From positions 62,001 through 126,000 of the forward strand of contig CAYNOR010000001.1 of NCBI GenBank assembly GCA_964398915.1: DNA of 64,000 nucleotides, given 5' to 3'. The notes beneath the pieces are model-generated. The model had not been told where the DNA came from. It was given only the letters and a program-made list of their open reading frames with translations, and searched no databases. Each line of letters begins with the position of its first letter. The first letter of the stretch is position 1. This DNA is from Tichowtungia sp964398915 (lineage in GTDB: Bacteria > Verrucomicrobiota > Kiritimatiellia > Kiritimatiellales > Tichowtungiaceae). Below, piece by piece: positions 16,693-24,608 of the stretch. Position numbers and translations under genes: made by a program.

Positions 16693-18122
16693 AACGCCTT
16701 TTCGCCACCGTACGCGACCTGACCTCTCCGGCAAATACATCTGACCCGCTTATTTTGCGCCGCAGAACGCAACGCCTGTCGATATGGGAAGGATCCTTGT
16801 GGGCTGTACTTTGGGGTTTCGGGGAGACTTACATCGCCCCGTTCGCCCTGTTTCTGGGTGCTGGGAATCTTGCCATGGCATTTATCGGCACCGGACCGGT
16901 TCTGATTGCCGCGCTGGCTCAGCTTACAGGCTCCACCCTGCTTGAACGGGTTGGACGGCGCATGCCCATCATTCTGACAGGAGTTGCGGTGCAGGCTGCC
17001 GCTTATATTCCTCTCTTCATCCTGCCCGTTCTGCTGCCGGCCGGCGGCATAGCGGGCTTGCTGACCACGGTCACCGTTCTCTTTTTCTTTTCCGGACTGA
17101 TAGTTCCTTCCTGGATGAGCCTGATGGGCGATGTGGTTGACCCGGACGACCGGGGCCGTTACTTCTCCAACCGCACACGCATAATTCTGTACACCATGCT
17201 GACCACCATGCTGCTGGCCGGGTTCATTATCAGCCTATGGAAAAACGCAGGACACACAGTGATCGGTTTCGGCTTTTTATTCGGCACCGCATGCCTGATC
17301 CGGCTTGTCAGCATATTCTTTCTGCGGCGGCATTATGACATGCCGCTGCAAAGCGACCTGAACAATGCCTATTTTTCGTTTTTCGATTTTGTGAAAGCCA
17401 CGCCAAAATCCAATTTTGCGAAATTCACTTTTACTGTTGCGCTCATGAACGGGACAACACAGATCGCCTCGCCCTTTTTTGCTGTATACATGCTTCGGGA
17501 CCTCCACTGGTCATACCTCCAGTTTACGGTTAACATGGTCGCATTCCTGCTGTCGCAGACGCTCTTTGTGCGCTGGTGGGGTGCCCTCAGCGACCGGCAT
17601 GGCAACCGAGCCGTTTTGAAGGCATCCAGTTGTCTACTGCCCACCCTGCCTCTTTTTTGGATTTTCTCGGAAAATTATTTTGTGCTGCTTTTCGCGCAAG
17701 TGGTTTCAGGCATAACCTGGTCCGGTTTTAACCTGGCCGCGTCAAACTTTATCTACGATGCCGTCACTCCGGCAAAACGAGCCCGCGCCTTCAGTTACTA
17801 CAATGTAATCAACGGCCTTTTCTCTGTGGCAGGCGGAATGCTGGTCGGCGCATTTATCGCTGAACATGTCCCGGCAAAATTCACGCTGTGGACAATCCAA
17901 ATCAGCATGATCTCATCGTTGCCCGCTGTATTCGTGATCTCCAGTATCGCGCGGGCAATCGCCGCCGCCGTCATGCTTCCGCAATTTCGCGAAGTCCGCG
18001 TTGCCGAACCCATTTCGACCATGAGAATTCTGTGGCGGCTTGGTGTGGGGCAGCCTCTCTTCGGACAGGCGAGTGAGTTTATCAAACGCTATTCGCCATC
18101 AAATCATGCTGCTGACGAGTAA
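16689..18122 (+). CDS. MFS transporter
   Basis: 477 residues from ATG 16689, which overlaps the pyrG stop as ATGA; upstream sequence in this frame is inside pyrG and is not used. About twelve hydrophobic segments are visible, with the MFS loop-2 region LERVGRRMPIIL after TM2 and a second loop SDRHGNRAVLKASS mid-protein. Residues such as LMGDVVDPDDRGRYFSNR resemble permeases of unknown substrate found in PVC genomes. Translational coupling to pyrG suggests co-expression, not necessarily shared function. Confidence 0.85.
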   Translation: MKRLFATVRDLTSPANTSDPLILRRRTQRLSIWEGSLWAVLWGFGETYIAPFALFLGAGNLAMAFIGTGPVLIAALAQLTGSTLLERVGRRMPIILTGVAVQAAAYIPLFILPVLLPAGGIAGLLTTVTVLFFFSGLIVPSWMSLMGDVVDPDDRGRYFSNRTRIILYTMLTTMLLAGFIISLWKNAGHTVIGFGFLFGTACLIRLVSIFFLRRHYDMPLQSDLNNAYFSFFDFVKATPKSNFAKFTFTVALMNGTTQIASPFFAVYMLRDLHWSYLQFTVNMVAFLLSQTLFVRWWGALSDRHGNRAVLKASSCLLPTLPLFWIFSENYFVLLFAQVVSGITWSGFNLAASNFIYDAVTPAKRARAFSYYNVINGLFSVAGGMLVGAFIAEHVPAKFTLWTIQISMISSLPAVFVISSIARAIAAAVMLPQFREVRVAEPISTMRILWRLGVGQPLFGQASEFIKRYSPSNHAADE

Positions 18123-18129
18123 CATCGAT

Positions 18130-18951
18130 TTACCCTTTAGAGGTCCGGCCTCTGTTCAGGATATTGAGCACTTTATAAATCCGAACAGCCGGCTTCCGAA
18201 GACAGACAAGTGCCCGGTCGCGCAACGGCGCGAACAAAGTCAGCGGGAAGAAAAACAGGTAACAAGACAAGCTGCCGGCCATGATGTCGGAAAACCAATG
18301 TCCTCCCCCGACCAGACGAGGCAATGCAAAAATAACCATACCGGCGGCAGCCGCCACACCATACCATGAGCGTAGACGGTAAATGATATAGGACCCGATA
18401 AACATCAACACCGTAGCATGATCGCCGGGGAAACTGTTGTTTGATGCGACTTTAACTTTCCAGGTAATGCGCTCTGTCAAATCTGAAAGCATAACCGCCT
18501 GCTTGCGTAATTCATCTATTTTCCCCGGAGACATACGGTGGAATTGAATGCTCAACTCAGAGACAACCGTGACAAGCAGAAGCGCGATTGTCATGTAGAG
18601 ACCGAATTGAACCAGCGAAATACGCTCTTCCTCCCTGGGATTCCGAAGATAATAGATTACAAAAAGAAGGACCATCCAGGACAAGGCCGCCAGATCAAAC
18701 GCCCGGTGGTTGGCAATACCCCATACCGTCTGCATCGCAGCGCTGTTTCTCATAGTCCCGTTAAGCGTAAGAAACACGCTGCTATCCACGGTCTTCCACA
18801 AAGAGTCCTGTTGAGTGTAACGAAGAAACCATACGCCGTCTTCGTCGTGATAACTTTCCTGACACCGCATCCAGCTGGAAAATACTGTTACAGCCAGCCC
18901 CATAGACAGGACTATCAAAAGAACAGCCCGGATTGTTTTGTATTTCTTCAA
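18130..18951 (-). CDS. PAP2-family phosphatase, integral membrane
   Basis: 273 residues with several TM segments. PAP2 motifs are SFPGDHATVLMF (motif 2, His general acid) and PRLVGGGHWFSDIMAG (motif 3, Arg and nucleophile His). A TTG start at 18951 is supported by GGGAG six bases before it, just downstream of the preceding gene's stop. The family dephosphorylates lipid phosphates such as undecaprenyl or phosphatidylglycerol phosphate. It is cotranscribed with the CelD/BcsL-like gene, which points to an envelope or polysaccharide role. Confidence 0.88.
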   Translation of the reverse strand: MKKYKTIRAVLLIVLSMGLAVTVFSSWMRCQESYHDEDGVWFLRYTQQDSLWKTVDSSVFLTLNGTMRNSAAMQTVWGIANHRAFDLAALSWMVLLFVIYYLRNPREEERISLVQFGLYMTIALLLVTVVSELSIQFHRMSPGKIDELRKQAVMLSDLTERITWKVKVASNNSFPGDHATVLMFIGSYIIYRLRSWYGVAAAAGMVIFALPRLVGGGHWFSDIMAGSLSCYLFFFPLTLFAPLRDRALVCLRKPAVRIYKVLNILNRGRTSKG

Positions 18952-18952
18952 G

Positions 18953-20182
18953 TCAGACTCCCGTTTTTTTTGACAGGGAGGGTAACTTTTTCCATCTGAA
19001 AGACAATCCCGTTTCGATAAACCTTTTTAACTTTGGCTTCCGGTTGATCAGCGCACGCAATTGTATCGGCTGCTTGCAAAGCCCCCATCGCCGCATGGTA
19101 TCCGGGAAAAAAGCAATATCGGCCAGTTTGCGCGTTTGCACATTCCAGTCGTCCATCCAGGAATATCCGGACATAAAGTTGATTTCATTTGTTTCGCCGG
19201 ATGCAAAAGCCCGTTCGATCACATGACCGAAAAGCGCCGCGCCGGGTGACAATTTAGCAAAGGCTTCGTCGTAGCCGATCTTCACAACATACAGCGTACT
19301 GCCGTTCTGAACCATAAACTGTCCGGCCGCCGGCTTACCGCCAATATCGAGAAACGCCCAGCGCAGCCAGCCCTGCTCCTCAAGCCGCTTCGTCAACAGC
19401 TTGAAAAATTTCATGTAGGACTCATCGGAGCGGATCGAGGTCTTTCGCTGTGCCTTCCAGCCCTGATGTTCAATGTCCATAAACTGTTCGGCATTGGATT
19501 CAGAATTTCCGGTGTCAAACCGGAAGCGCACATCCGGCTGCTCTTCAATGCGCCGGCCGATCCGGCGGTAATTCCTCAGAAAGTTTTTAGACAGGCTGTT
19601 GAAATAAGCCTCCGCGCCGTCCTTCACCGGAATAAAACTTTCAGCGCTGTTGATATCAACAATGGAACTGCTTTGGCGGAATATTTTGCGGTTCGTAACA
19701 TGAGCAATCCGCTCCTCCGGCAGTCCGTGGATGCGCAGACAGGAGCAGTCGCAAGGAATACTCCAGAGATACGCATGAAATGCCGGACAAACCTGCGCCG
19801 CAAATTCTTCTAAAACCAGCGGCTCAACAGCACCGGTGGTGAAAATGTCATACGGAGTTTCAAACCGCAGACAGTGGCGCCCTCCCGGCCAGCGGCGGGG
19901 AACGGTAACGATCGGACAAACCCCGACCAGACGGTCGCCGTCAAAAGCCAGCAGGCAGAACCACTGCTCGCCCGGATTCAGGCGCGTCTGCAGATGCGCG
20001 GACATCCATGCATGTGAAAGCACCGGATTCCGATCCATTTCGCACGCCAGCCGGTTCCATTCATGCGCGTATTTTTCCAGACATTGGAAATCGCGAATCA
20101 CTTCCAGACGGATTCCGTCCGGATTTTGGACAGGCTCAGGAAATTTAATTCCCATCTCAGGACATTTACAGACGATGCTCAT
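18953..20182 (-). CDS. CelD/BcsL-type GNAT acyltransferase
   Basis: 409 residues. It matches the family of GNAT/FemAB-like acyltransferases associated with exopolysaccharide synthesis: LSHAWMSAHLQ, LLAFDGDRLVGVCPI near the N-terminus and KPAAGQFMVQNGSTLYVVKIGYDEAFAKLSPG in the C-terminal acyltransferase domain. No signal peptide. Near its N-terminus the residues FQCLEK are encoded by a copy of the TTTCCA-N5-TGGAAA palindrome (20074-20090). The PAP2 gene follows directly. Substrate unknown. Confidence 0.8.
   Translation of the reverse strand: MSIVCKCPEMGIKFPEPVQNPDGIRLEVIRDFQCLEKYAHEWNRLACEMDRNPVLSHAWMSAHLQTRLNPGEQWFCLLAFDGDRLVGVCPIVTVPRRWPGGRHCLRFETPYDIFTTGAVEPLVLEEFAAQVCPAFHAYLWSIPCDCSCLRIHGLPEERIAHVTNRKIFRQSSSIVDINSAESFIPVKDGAEAYFNSLSKNFLRNYRRIGRRIEEQPDVRFRFDTGNSESNAEQFMDIEHQGWKAQRKTSIRSDESYMKFFKLLTKRLEEQGWLRWAFLDIGGKPAAGQFMVQNGSTLYVVKIGYDEAFAKLSPGAALFGHVIERAFASGETNEINFMSGYSWMDDWNVQTRKLADIAFFPDTMRRWGLCKQPIQLRALINRKPKLKRFIETGLSFRWKKLPSLSKKTGV
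20074..20090. repeat. TTTCCA-GACAT-TGGAAA palindrome (coding)
   Basis: Exact copy of the consensus palindrome inside the acyltransferase gene, read there as FQCLE. Confidence 0.9.
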
Positions 20183-20251
20183 TTTCCAGCGCTCCGATGT
20201 AATTCAAAACACGGGCAAATATATACGGATTTTCCCAAGGTTAGGAAACAT

Positions 20252-21427
20252 TTATTCTGCGCGGCATAGGAGCCCTTTGAGATAGGCTCCTTCAGGAAAG
20301 TTCAACGCAATGGGATGGTCCGGCGACTGATTCAGTACGGCCAGAATCTGAGCATTACGTCCGGCATCGAGCGCGGAGTCGGCGACAATCTTCTGAAACA
20401 ACGGCATCTCCATCAGACCGGAGCAGGAAAACGTAAAAAGCAGCCCGCCGGGGCGCAGGAGCTTAAACGCCAGCAGATTGATGTCTTTATAGCCGCGTGC
20501 GCCGCCGTCAAGCTGACTGCGCGATTCGATAAATTTGGGCGGGTCGAGAATAATTAAATCAAAGTCGCGTCGCGAGTCGCGGAAGCGGCGTAGCTCTTTG
20601 AATACATCGCCGCAAATATATTCAGAAGCCGCCGGATCAAGTCCGTTGAGTAAGCCGTTTTTGCGGGCAATATCCAGCGCAGGCTCCGAACTGTCCATTT
20701 GCAGGACATGCTTCGCCCCACCAAGCAGCGCGGCCACGCCGAAACCGCCTGTGTAGGAAAAACAGTTCAGTACATCGCGCCCTTCCGCCCACTGACGCAC
20801 GGCAAGACGACTGTCACGCTGGTCGAGGTAGTAACCGGTCTTATGCCCACCCTTAATATCCACCAGCAGGCGCATGCCGTTTTCGGCGATCTCAACCTGA
20901 TCCGGCGGCTCCGTGCCAGCCAGCACGCCGCAACGGGATGGCAGTCCTTCCTTTTCGCGCACAGAAACATCGGAGCGCTCATAAATGGACTGGCCGGGAA
21001 AAAGTTCCTGGAGCAATTCGACGATGGTGTCTTTCCAATGTTCGGAACCGGCGGACAGAAACTGGCAGACGATCCAGTCCGCGTAACGGTCGATAATCAG
21101 ACCGGGCAGTCCATCGGATTCCGCCGCAACCAGACGGATTGCATTGGAATTAATCTTCCCGCGAGCGGCGATCGCGTTCTTCAGCTTCGAACGGAAAAAA
21201 TCGGCATCAATAACCGTCTCCGGATTAAAACTCCAGACACGCAGGGCAATCTGAGATTGCGGCGACCACGCCGCCTGCGCCAGCGGCTTGCGGTCGAACG
21301 AACAAACCGTGACGGTTTCGCCAACGCCCGGCGCGCCTTCGACCCGCTCAATGGCACCGGAAAAAATCCACGGATGCTGCTGAAGCAGATTCTTTTCGCG
21401 ACCTTTTTTGAGAATTACAGAATTCAT
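20252..21427 (-). CDS. 23S rRNA (cytosine) methyltransferase, RlmI/RlmK-like
   Basis: About 391 residues from ATG 21427 (an in-frame ATG at 21445 lacks a ribosome site). The N-terminal PUA-like region is ILKKGREKNLLQQHPWIFSGAIE. The SAM domain has VLNCFSYTGGFGVAALLGGAKHVLQMD, and the catalytic region LIILDPPKF is followed by LFTFSCSGLM. This is the COG1092 layout of RlmI-type m5C methyltransferases acting on large-subunit rRNA. I cannot separate RlmI from close paralogues by eye. Confidence 0.88.
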   Translation of the reverse strand: MNSVILKKGREKNLLQQHPWIFSGAIERVEGAPGVGETVTVCSFDRKPLAQAAWSPQSQIALRVWSFNPETVIDADFFRSKLKNAIAARGKINSNAIRLVAAESDGLPGLIIDRYADWIVCQFLSAGSEHWKDTIVELLQELFPGQSIYERSDVSVREKEGLPSRCGVLAGTEPPDQVEIAENGMRLLVDIKGGHKTGYYLDQRDSRLAVRQWAEGRDVLNCFSYTGGFGVAALLGGAKHVLQMDSSEPALDIARKNGLLNGLDPAASEYICGDVFKELRRFRDSRRDFDLIILDPPKFIESRSQLDGGARGYKDINLLAFKLLRPGGLLFTFSCSGLMEMPLFQKIVADSALDAGRNAQILAVLNQSPDHPIALNFPEGAYLKGLLCRAE

Positions 21428-21502
21428 GCCCGCGTTCTTAAACATAGAGAGAGCTCAAGTCGACCTTAAACCGATGGTGAACGTTGCCTTGTTGGCAATT
21501 TC

Positions 21503-22045
21503 TTATATACCTTGCATGACCGTCCAGATTGAACATTTGTCTTTCGTTTCATTTCCTCTGAACTGTGTTTTCAAAATTTGTCTCTTCCTCGTGCCTGGAA
21601 TCTCCCATTCTACTTGAGATTCCAACTCCATCCCTTCTCTGAACACCAACTTGTCGCCTAGCTTAAGAATTAGAACGGCCTTGTACTGATGATCGCACTC
21701 TCCTTTTTCTAGTTTAATCGAAATAGGTATTGATGGTTGTTCATCCAAAATAATTCCATCCTTTGACGTTATTTTGATTGAATGAATGAGCAGCGGTTGT
21801 GGCTGAGAGTCTTTTGACAATACATTGAAGTAAAATTTAAACGGTGAGGAATCAAAATCAGACCAATAGAAAATGAGGATGCGTTTGGATTGAGTTGTTG
21901 TTCCGAAAACAGAATATGCATTTATATCCGCATCTCTATCGAAACCGTGGTTCTGCGACTCATACATCTGGCATGTATGAGTATAAACTCCGCACCCGGA
22001 TACCAGCGATAATAGAGCGATCAAATATAGATATTTCATTTTCAT
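21503..22045 (-). CDS. Predicted lipoprotein of unknown function, AT-rich
   Basis: About 180 residues starting MKMKYLYLIALLSLVSGCG, a clear lipoprotein signal with lipobox LVSGC. The mature part has no family I recognise; it looks beta-rich (KFYFNVLSKDSQPQPLLIHSI, VLILKLGDKLVFREG). Base use is clearly more AT-rich than both neighbours, with codons such as ATA, TTA and AGA common, so recent acquisition is likely. ATG 22045 is preferred over 22060, but neither has a strong ribosome site. Confidence 0.6.
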   Translation of the reverse strand: MKMKYLYLIALLSLVSGCGVYTHTCQMYESQNHGFDRDADINAYSVFGTTTQSKRILIFYWSDFDSSPFKFYFNVLSKDSQPQPLLIHSIKITSKDGIILDEQPSIPISIKLEKGECDHQYKAVLILKLGDKLVFREGMELESQVEWEIPGTRKRQILKTQFRGNETKDKCSIWTVMQGI

Positions 22046-22197
22046 ATTATCTACGGCCAACGTTTAACGAGCGACCGGTCACTTTTTCTGACCGGGAGCC
22101 TATTCCAAGTCCGGCTGACGGTCAACAAACAGCCTTTCAAAGTTGCACCAAAGGTACGGGCAATGACCGCGCCTCTGCCAACCGTTATGCTCTCTAA

Positions 22198-22214
22198 TCT
22201 CCAAACATTGGAAA
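22198..22214. repeat. TTTCCA-N5-TGGAAA palindrome, one mismatch (intergenic)
   Basis: TCTCCA-AACAT-TGGAAA, the only clearly intergenic copy in the window. Confidence 0.8.
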
Positions 22215-22219
22215 CCTAA

Positions 22220-22288
22220 AGGTGGAGCGGACACTCCGTGTACGCTTCTTACAAGATGGAGAACGCGCTCGGAGATCGCGTTCCACCT
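22220..22288. repeat. Imperfect long hairpin, aggtgga...tccacct
   Basis: The left arm from 22220 (aggtggagcggacactccg) pairs with the right arm ending at 22288 (ggagatcgcgttccacct), and the inner parts continue the pairing imperfectly. It is unrelated in sequence to the other palindromes here. Confidence 0.7.
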
Positions 22289-22307
22289 AGAACCGCGTTT
22301 TAGCACA

Positions 22308-22372
22308 CGATGCGGGCGAACTTGCGTTTGCCGACTTTTAGGACCATGCCGGTTTCAGGCGTGATGATTGCT
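22308..22372 (-). pseudogene. Duplicated tail of tyrS
   Basis: Read on the minus strand this gives GKAIITPETG, then MVLKVGKRKFARIVC and a TAA stop. The real tyrS tail reads KAVVTPADG, then MILKVGKRKFARIVC and stop. The copy has no upstream tyrS body and begins right at the toxin stop codon. It is diverged from the true end (about three quarters identical by eye), so it is not an assembly echo. Confidence 0.85.
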
Positions 22373-22660
22373 TTACCGCTGGTTCCAGTAGCCGGGCTGG
22401 CGAGGTTCATGGGCGACGGCAGCGACGATGATTTTATCGCGACGAATGAAGTATGGCAGATAGTAAGGGAAAACGGGGCAATTCACTCTGCGATAGCCGC
22501 CGTCTCTCTCCCGGTTGAGAAGCGGGTTCTGCACAATACTGCCAACCACGAACTCCACTTCTTTTCTGAAACGGCGGCCTAGTCCCGGCTGTTTCGACTC
22601 GTACCAAAGAACGGCATCAACGAGTTCCTGTTCCGCTTCAGCCAAAAATTCGACGGTCAT
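22373..22660 (-). CDS. ParE/RelE-family toxin
   Basis: 95 residues with the ParE/RelE plasmid-stabilisation fold: FLAEAEQELVDAVLWYESKQPGLGRRF, then VNCPVFPYYLPYFIRRDKIIVAAVAHEPRQPGYW. Conserved Tyr, Arg and His near the C-terminus fit the toxin family. Its ATG overlaps the antitoxin stop by four bases, the usual antitoxin-toxin coupling. Likely target: gyrase (ParE) or ribosome (RelE); sequence alone does not decide, although the RxPxYW end is more ParE-like. Confidence 0.88.
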   Translation of the reverse strand: MTVEFLAEAEQELVDAVLWYESKQPGLGRRFRKEVEFVVGSIVQNPLLNRERDGGYRRVNCPVFPYYLPYFIRRDKIIVAAVAHEPRQPGYWNQR

Positions 22661-22893
22661 TTTTTCAGCCTTTTATCCAGTGCTGAAAAAACATCCGATG
22701 CGGAGCGGGTTTTTGACTGTCCGGCATCGTAGCGCTCCATCCGTTCGCGGATGACTCCATCCCACTCGCGTTCAGCTTCTTCTGGATTTGAACAGGCGTC
22801 ACTCTGTTCCAGGATGTGGTAAACCAGCGTAAGCCGCTGATCCAGCGGTAACTCGAGTGCCTCTTTACAAACCCGATCCATAACAGCTGTCAT
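22657..22893 (-). CDS. Addiction-module antitoxin
   Basis: 78 residues starting with MTAVMDRVCKEALELPLDQR, then LTLVYHILEQSD and REWDGVIRERMERYDAGQ. This is the short helical family of unstable antitoxins (PF09720-like) normally found upstream of ParE/RelE toxins. GGAGGG lies just before its ATG on the minus strand. It overlaps the toxin ATG by four bases. The pair is presumably autoregulated through the 60-bp gap to tyrS. Confidence 0.85.
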   Translation of the reverse strand: MTAVMDRVCKEALELPLDQRLTLVYHILEQSDACSNPEEAEREWDGVIRERMERYDAGQSKTRSASDVFSALDKRLKK

Positions 22894-22952
22894 TGCAATC
22901 CCTCCCGTGAAGACAGAGTGTACCGCATATTGGTGGTTTTAAAACAAAAGTT

Positions 22953-24152
22953 TCAGCAGACAATGCGGGCGAACTTGCGTTTACCGACTTTGAGGATCAT
23001 TCCGTCGGCGGGCGTAACAACCGCTTTGACATCGGAAATCTGTTCGTCGTTGATGCGTACCCCGCCCTGCTGGATGAGCCGGCGGGCTTCGCTATTGGAC
23101 GGCGCAAAGCCAGCTTTGACGACGAGATCAATGATGCCAATTTCACCATCGAGTTTGAGATCGGGCAGATCATCCGGCAGTTCTTTCTGCGCAAAGATGC
23201 GGGCGAATTCATCGGAGGCTTTCTGTCCTTCACCTGCGCCGACGAAGCGGTCAACCACACAGAGGCCCAGTTCATCTTTGACGGCGCGCGGATGGAGTTC
23301 GCCGGACACGACTTTGGCCTGCATCGCTTTAATTTCATCCGGTTTGCGGCAAAGGATGTGCAGGAAATATTTCCACATCAGTTCGTCGCTGACACTCATG
23401 AGTTTTCCGAACATGTCTTTGGCGGATTCATTGACACCGACATAGTTGCCGAGGCTCTTGCTCATTTTCTGCACGCCATCGAGTCCTTCGATCAGCGGAA
23501 GCGTCATCACGACCTGCGGCTCCTGCCCGTAAACTTTTTGCAATTCGCGGCCAAGCAGCAGATTGAAAAGCTGATCGGTTCCTCCGAGTTCGACATCGGC
23601 TTTGACCATAACGGAGTCATAGGCCTGCACCAGCGGGTACAGAAACTCGACGAGAGAGATCGGGCGGTTATCCGCATAGCGCTTGGAGAAATCGTCGCGC
23701 GCCAGCAACTGGGCGACGGTGACGTGCGCGGAAAGGCGGATGACATCTTCAAATTTCATGCCACCGAGCCATTCAGAGTTGAAGCGTACTTCGGTTTTTG
23801 CCGGATCGAGGATTTTAAAAACCTGCTGTTTGTAACTCTCGGCATTAGCCGCTACCTGCTCGCGCGAAAGCGCCGGGCGGGTGGCCGATTTCCCGGACGG
23901 ATCGCCGATCATGCCGGTAAAGTCACCGATGATGAAAACGACCGTATGCCCCGCATCCTGAAATTCGCGCAGCTTATTCAGTCCGACGACATGGCCGAGG
24001 TGGATATCCGGAGCAGACGGATCGGCGCCATACTTAATGCGCAGTCCGCGTTTTTCTTTTTCGGCGGCCGCAAGCTTGCGTTTAAGTTCGCTGACGGAAA
24101 ATAAATCCACATGGCGGGCCGTGAGTTGATTAAGCTGTTCATCTATATTCAT
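22953..24152 (-). CDS. tyrS: Tyrosyl-tRNA synthetase
   Basis: A class I synthetase of about 399 residues with the HIGH-type motif HLGH (DPSAPDIHLGHVVG), the tyrosine/tRNA region GGTDQLFNLLLGRELQ, the KMSKS motif (VQKMSKSLGNY) and a C-terminal S4-like domain ending KVGKRKFARIVC. ATG 24152 is preferred: the ATG at 24167 falls in the T-run of a hairpin. Its 3' end is repeated at 22308 beyond a toxin-antitoxin pair. It charges tRNA-Tyr. Confidence 0.96.
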   Translation of the reverse strand: MNIDEQLNQLTARHVDLFSVSELKRKLAAAEKEKRGLRIKYGADPSAPDIHLGHVVGLNKLREFQDAGHTVVFIIGDFTGMIGDPSGKSATRPALSREQVAANAESYKQQVFKILDPAKTEVRFNSEWLGGMKFEDVIRLSAHVTVAQLLARDDFSKRYADNRPISLVEFLYPLVQAYDSVMVKADVELGGTDQLFNLLLGRELQKVYGQEPQVVMTLPLIEGLDGVQKMSKSLGNYVGVNESAKDMFGKLMSVSDELMWKYFLHILCRKPDEIKAMQAKVVSGELHPRAVKDELGLCVVDRFVGAGEGQKASDEFARIFAQKELPDDLPDLKLDGEIGIIDLVVKAGFAPSNSEARRLIQQGGVRINDEQISDVKAVVTPADGMILKVGKRKFARIVC

Positions 24153-24167
24153 AAGTGGCCGGAGCAT

Positions 24168-24200
24168 AAAAAAACCCGTCAGGGTTTACAACCTGCAGGT
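24168..24200 (-). terminator. Leader hairpins directly upstream of tyrS
   Basis: On the minus strand AACCTGCAGGTT is followed by AAACCC-TGAC-GGGTTTTTTT, which ends about 16 bases before ATG 24152. The second is a textbook intrinsic terminator. Located between any tyrS promoter upstream and tyrS, it may act as an attenuator. No T-box consensus is seen. Confidence 0.6.
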
Positions 24201-24608
24201 TTATAAAAAAATTTACTCATTCACAGGATTCTCCTGCGGCACCGTCACAATCCGTTCTGTTATTTTTCAACACTGCTGTCCCAGCGCTTTGAGTGATTAA
24301 TAAATGTAAGATACTTAAAATGAAGTTGTTACAAATGAGACAGAGCCGTACCGGCTTGAGTTGGGCTTCGGGATATGATCTTTTTCATCAAGGAGTTATG
24401 TCTCGTTGAATAAATGGACTGCTGTGATTTCGTAATATAAATCCAGATTGACGATCGCGCTTTTGATTTATGCCACTTGAAGCTCATTTTGGTGCGCCCA
24501 GACACTGCGGGCATTACAATTATTCTTTCAGGAGGGTTTGAAAATCCGTTTATCCGGATTTTAGGATTGATTGTTGCGTGCGCCAGAGTTCTCTGTTAAA
24601 TTCAACCC
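24201..24608. other. Gene-free divergent region between tyrS and metH
   Basis: About 410 AT-rich bases without a credible gene. AAAATCCG-N6-CGGATTTT at 24541-24562 forms a hairpin that could terminate in either direction. I looked for SAM, cobalamin and T-box elements because metH and tyrS flank it, and found no convincing consensus. The metH start at 24609 has no strong ribosome site. Confidence 0.4.

Larger units (their letters stand above)
22061..22372. other. Gene-free region with repeats upstream of the AT-rich lipoprotein
   Basis: This stretch contains CCGGTCA-N6-TGACCGG (22075-22095), a copy of the 17-bp palindrome (22198-22214), a long imperfect hairpin (22220-22288) and the duplicated tyrS tail (22308-22372). 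No credible open frame is present. Confidence 0.6.

Noticed and set aside
22061..22190. Integron attC site
   Set aside because: End words partly fit, but the two halves do not pair as an attC should, and no integrase or neighbouring cassette is visible. Reported only as a weak observation.
24168..24260. T-box upstream of tyrS
   Set aside because: The only partial match (GGTGCCGCAGG) lacks the conserved T-box core, so I kept only the hairpin call.
24329..24514. A 61-codon minus-strand frame between tyrS and metH
   Set aside because: No ribosome site, no conserved features and composition like the surrounding non-coding DNA.
24201..24608. Riboswitch upstream of metH
   Set aside because: I searched for SAM, cobalamin and tetrahydrofolate riboswitch consensus words; only isolated fragments (for example GCCACTTG) occur, in the wrong order and spacing.
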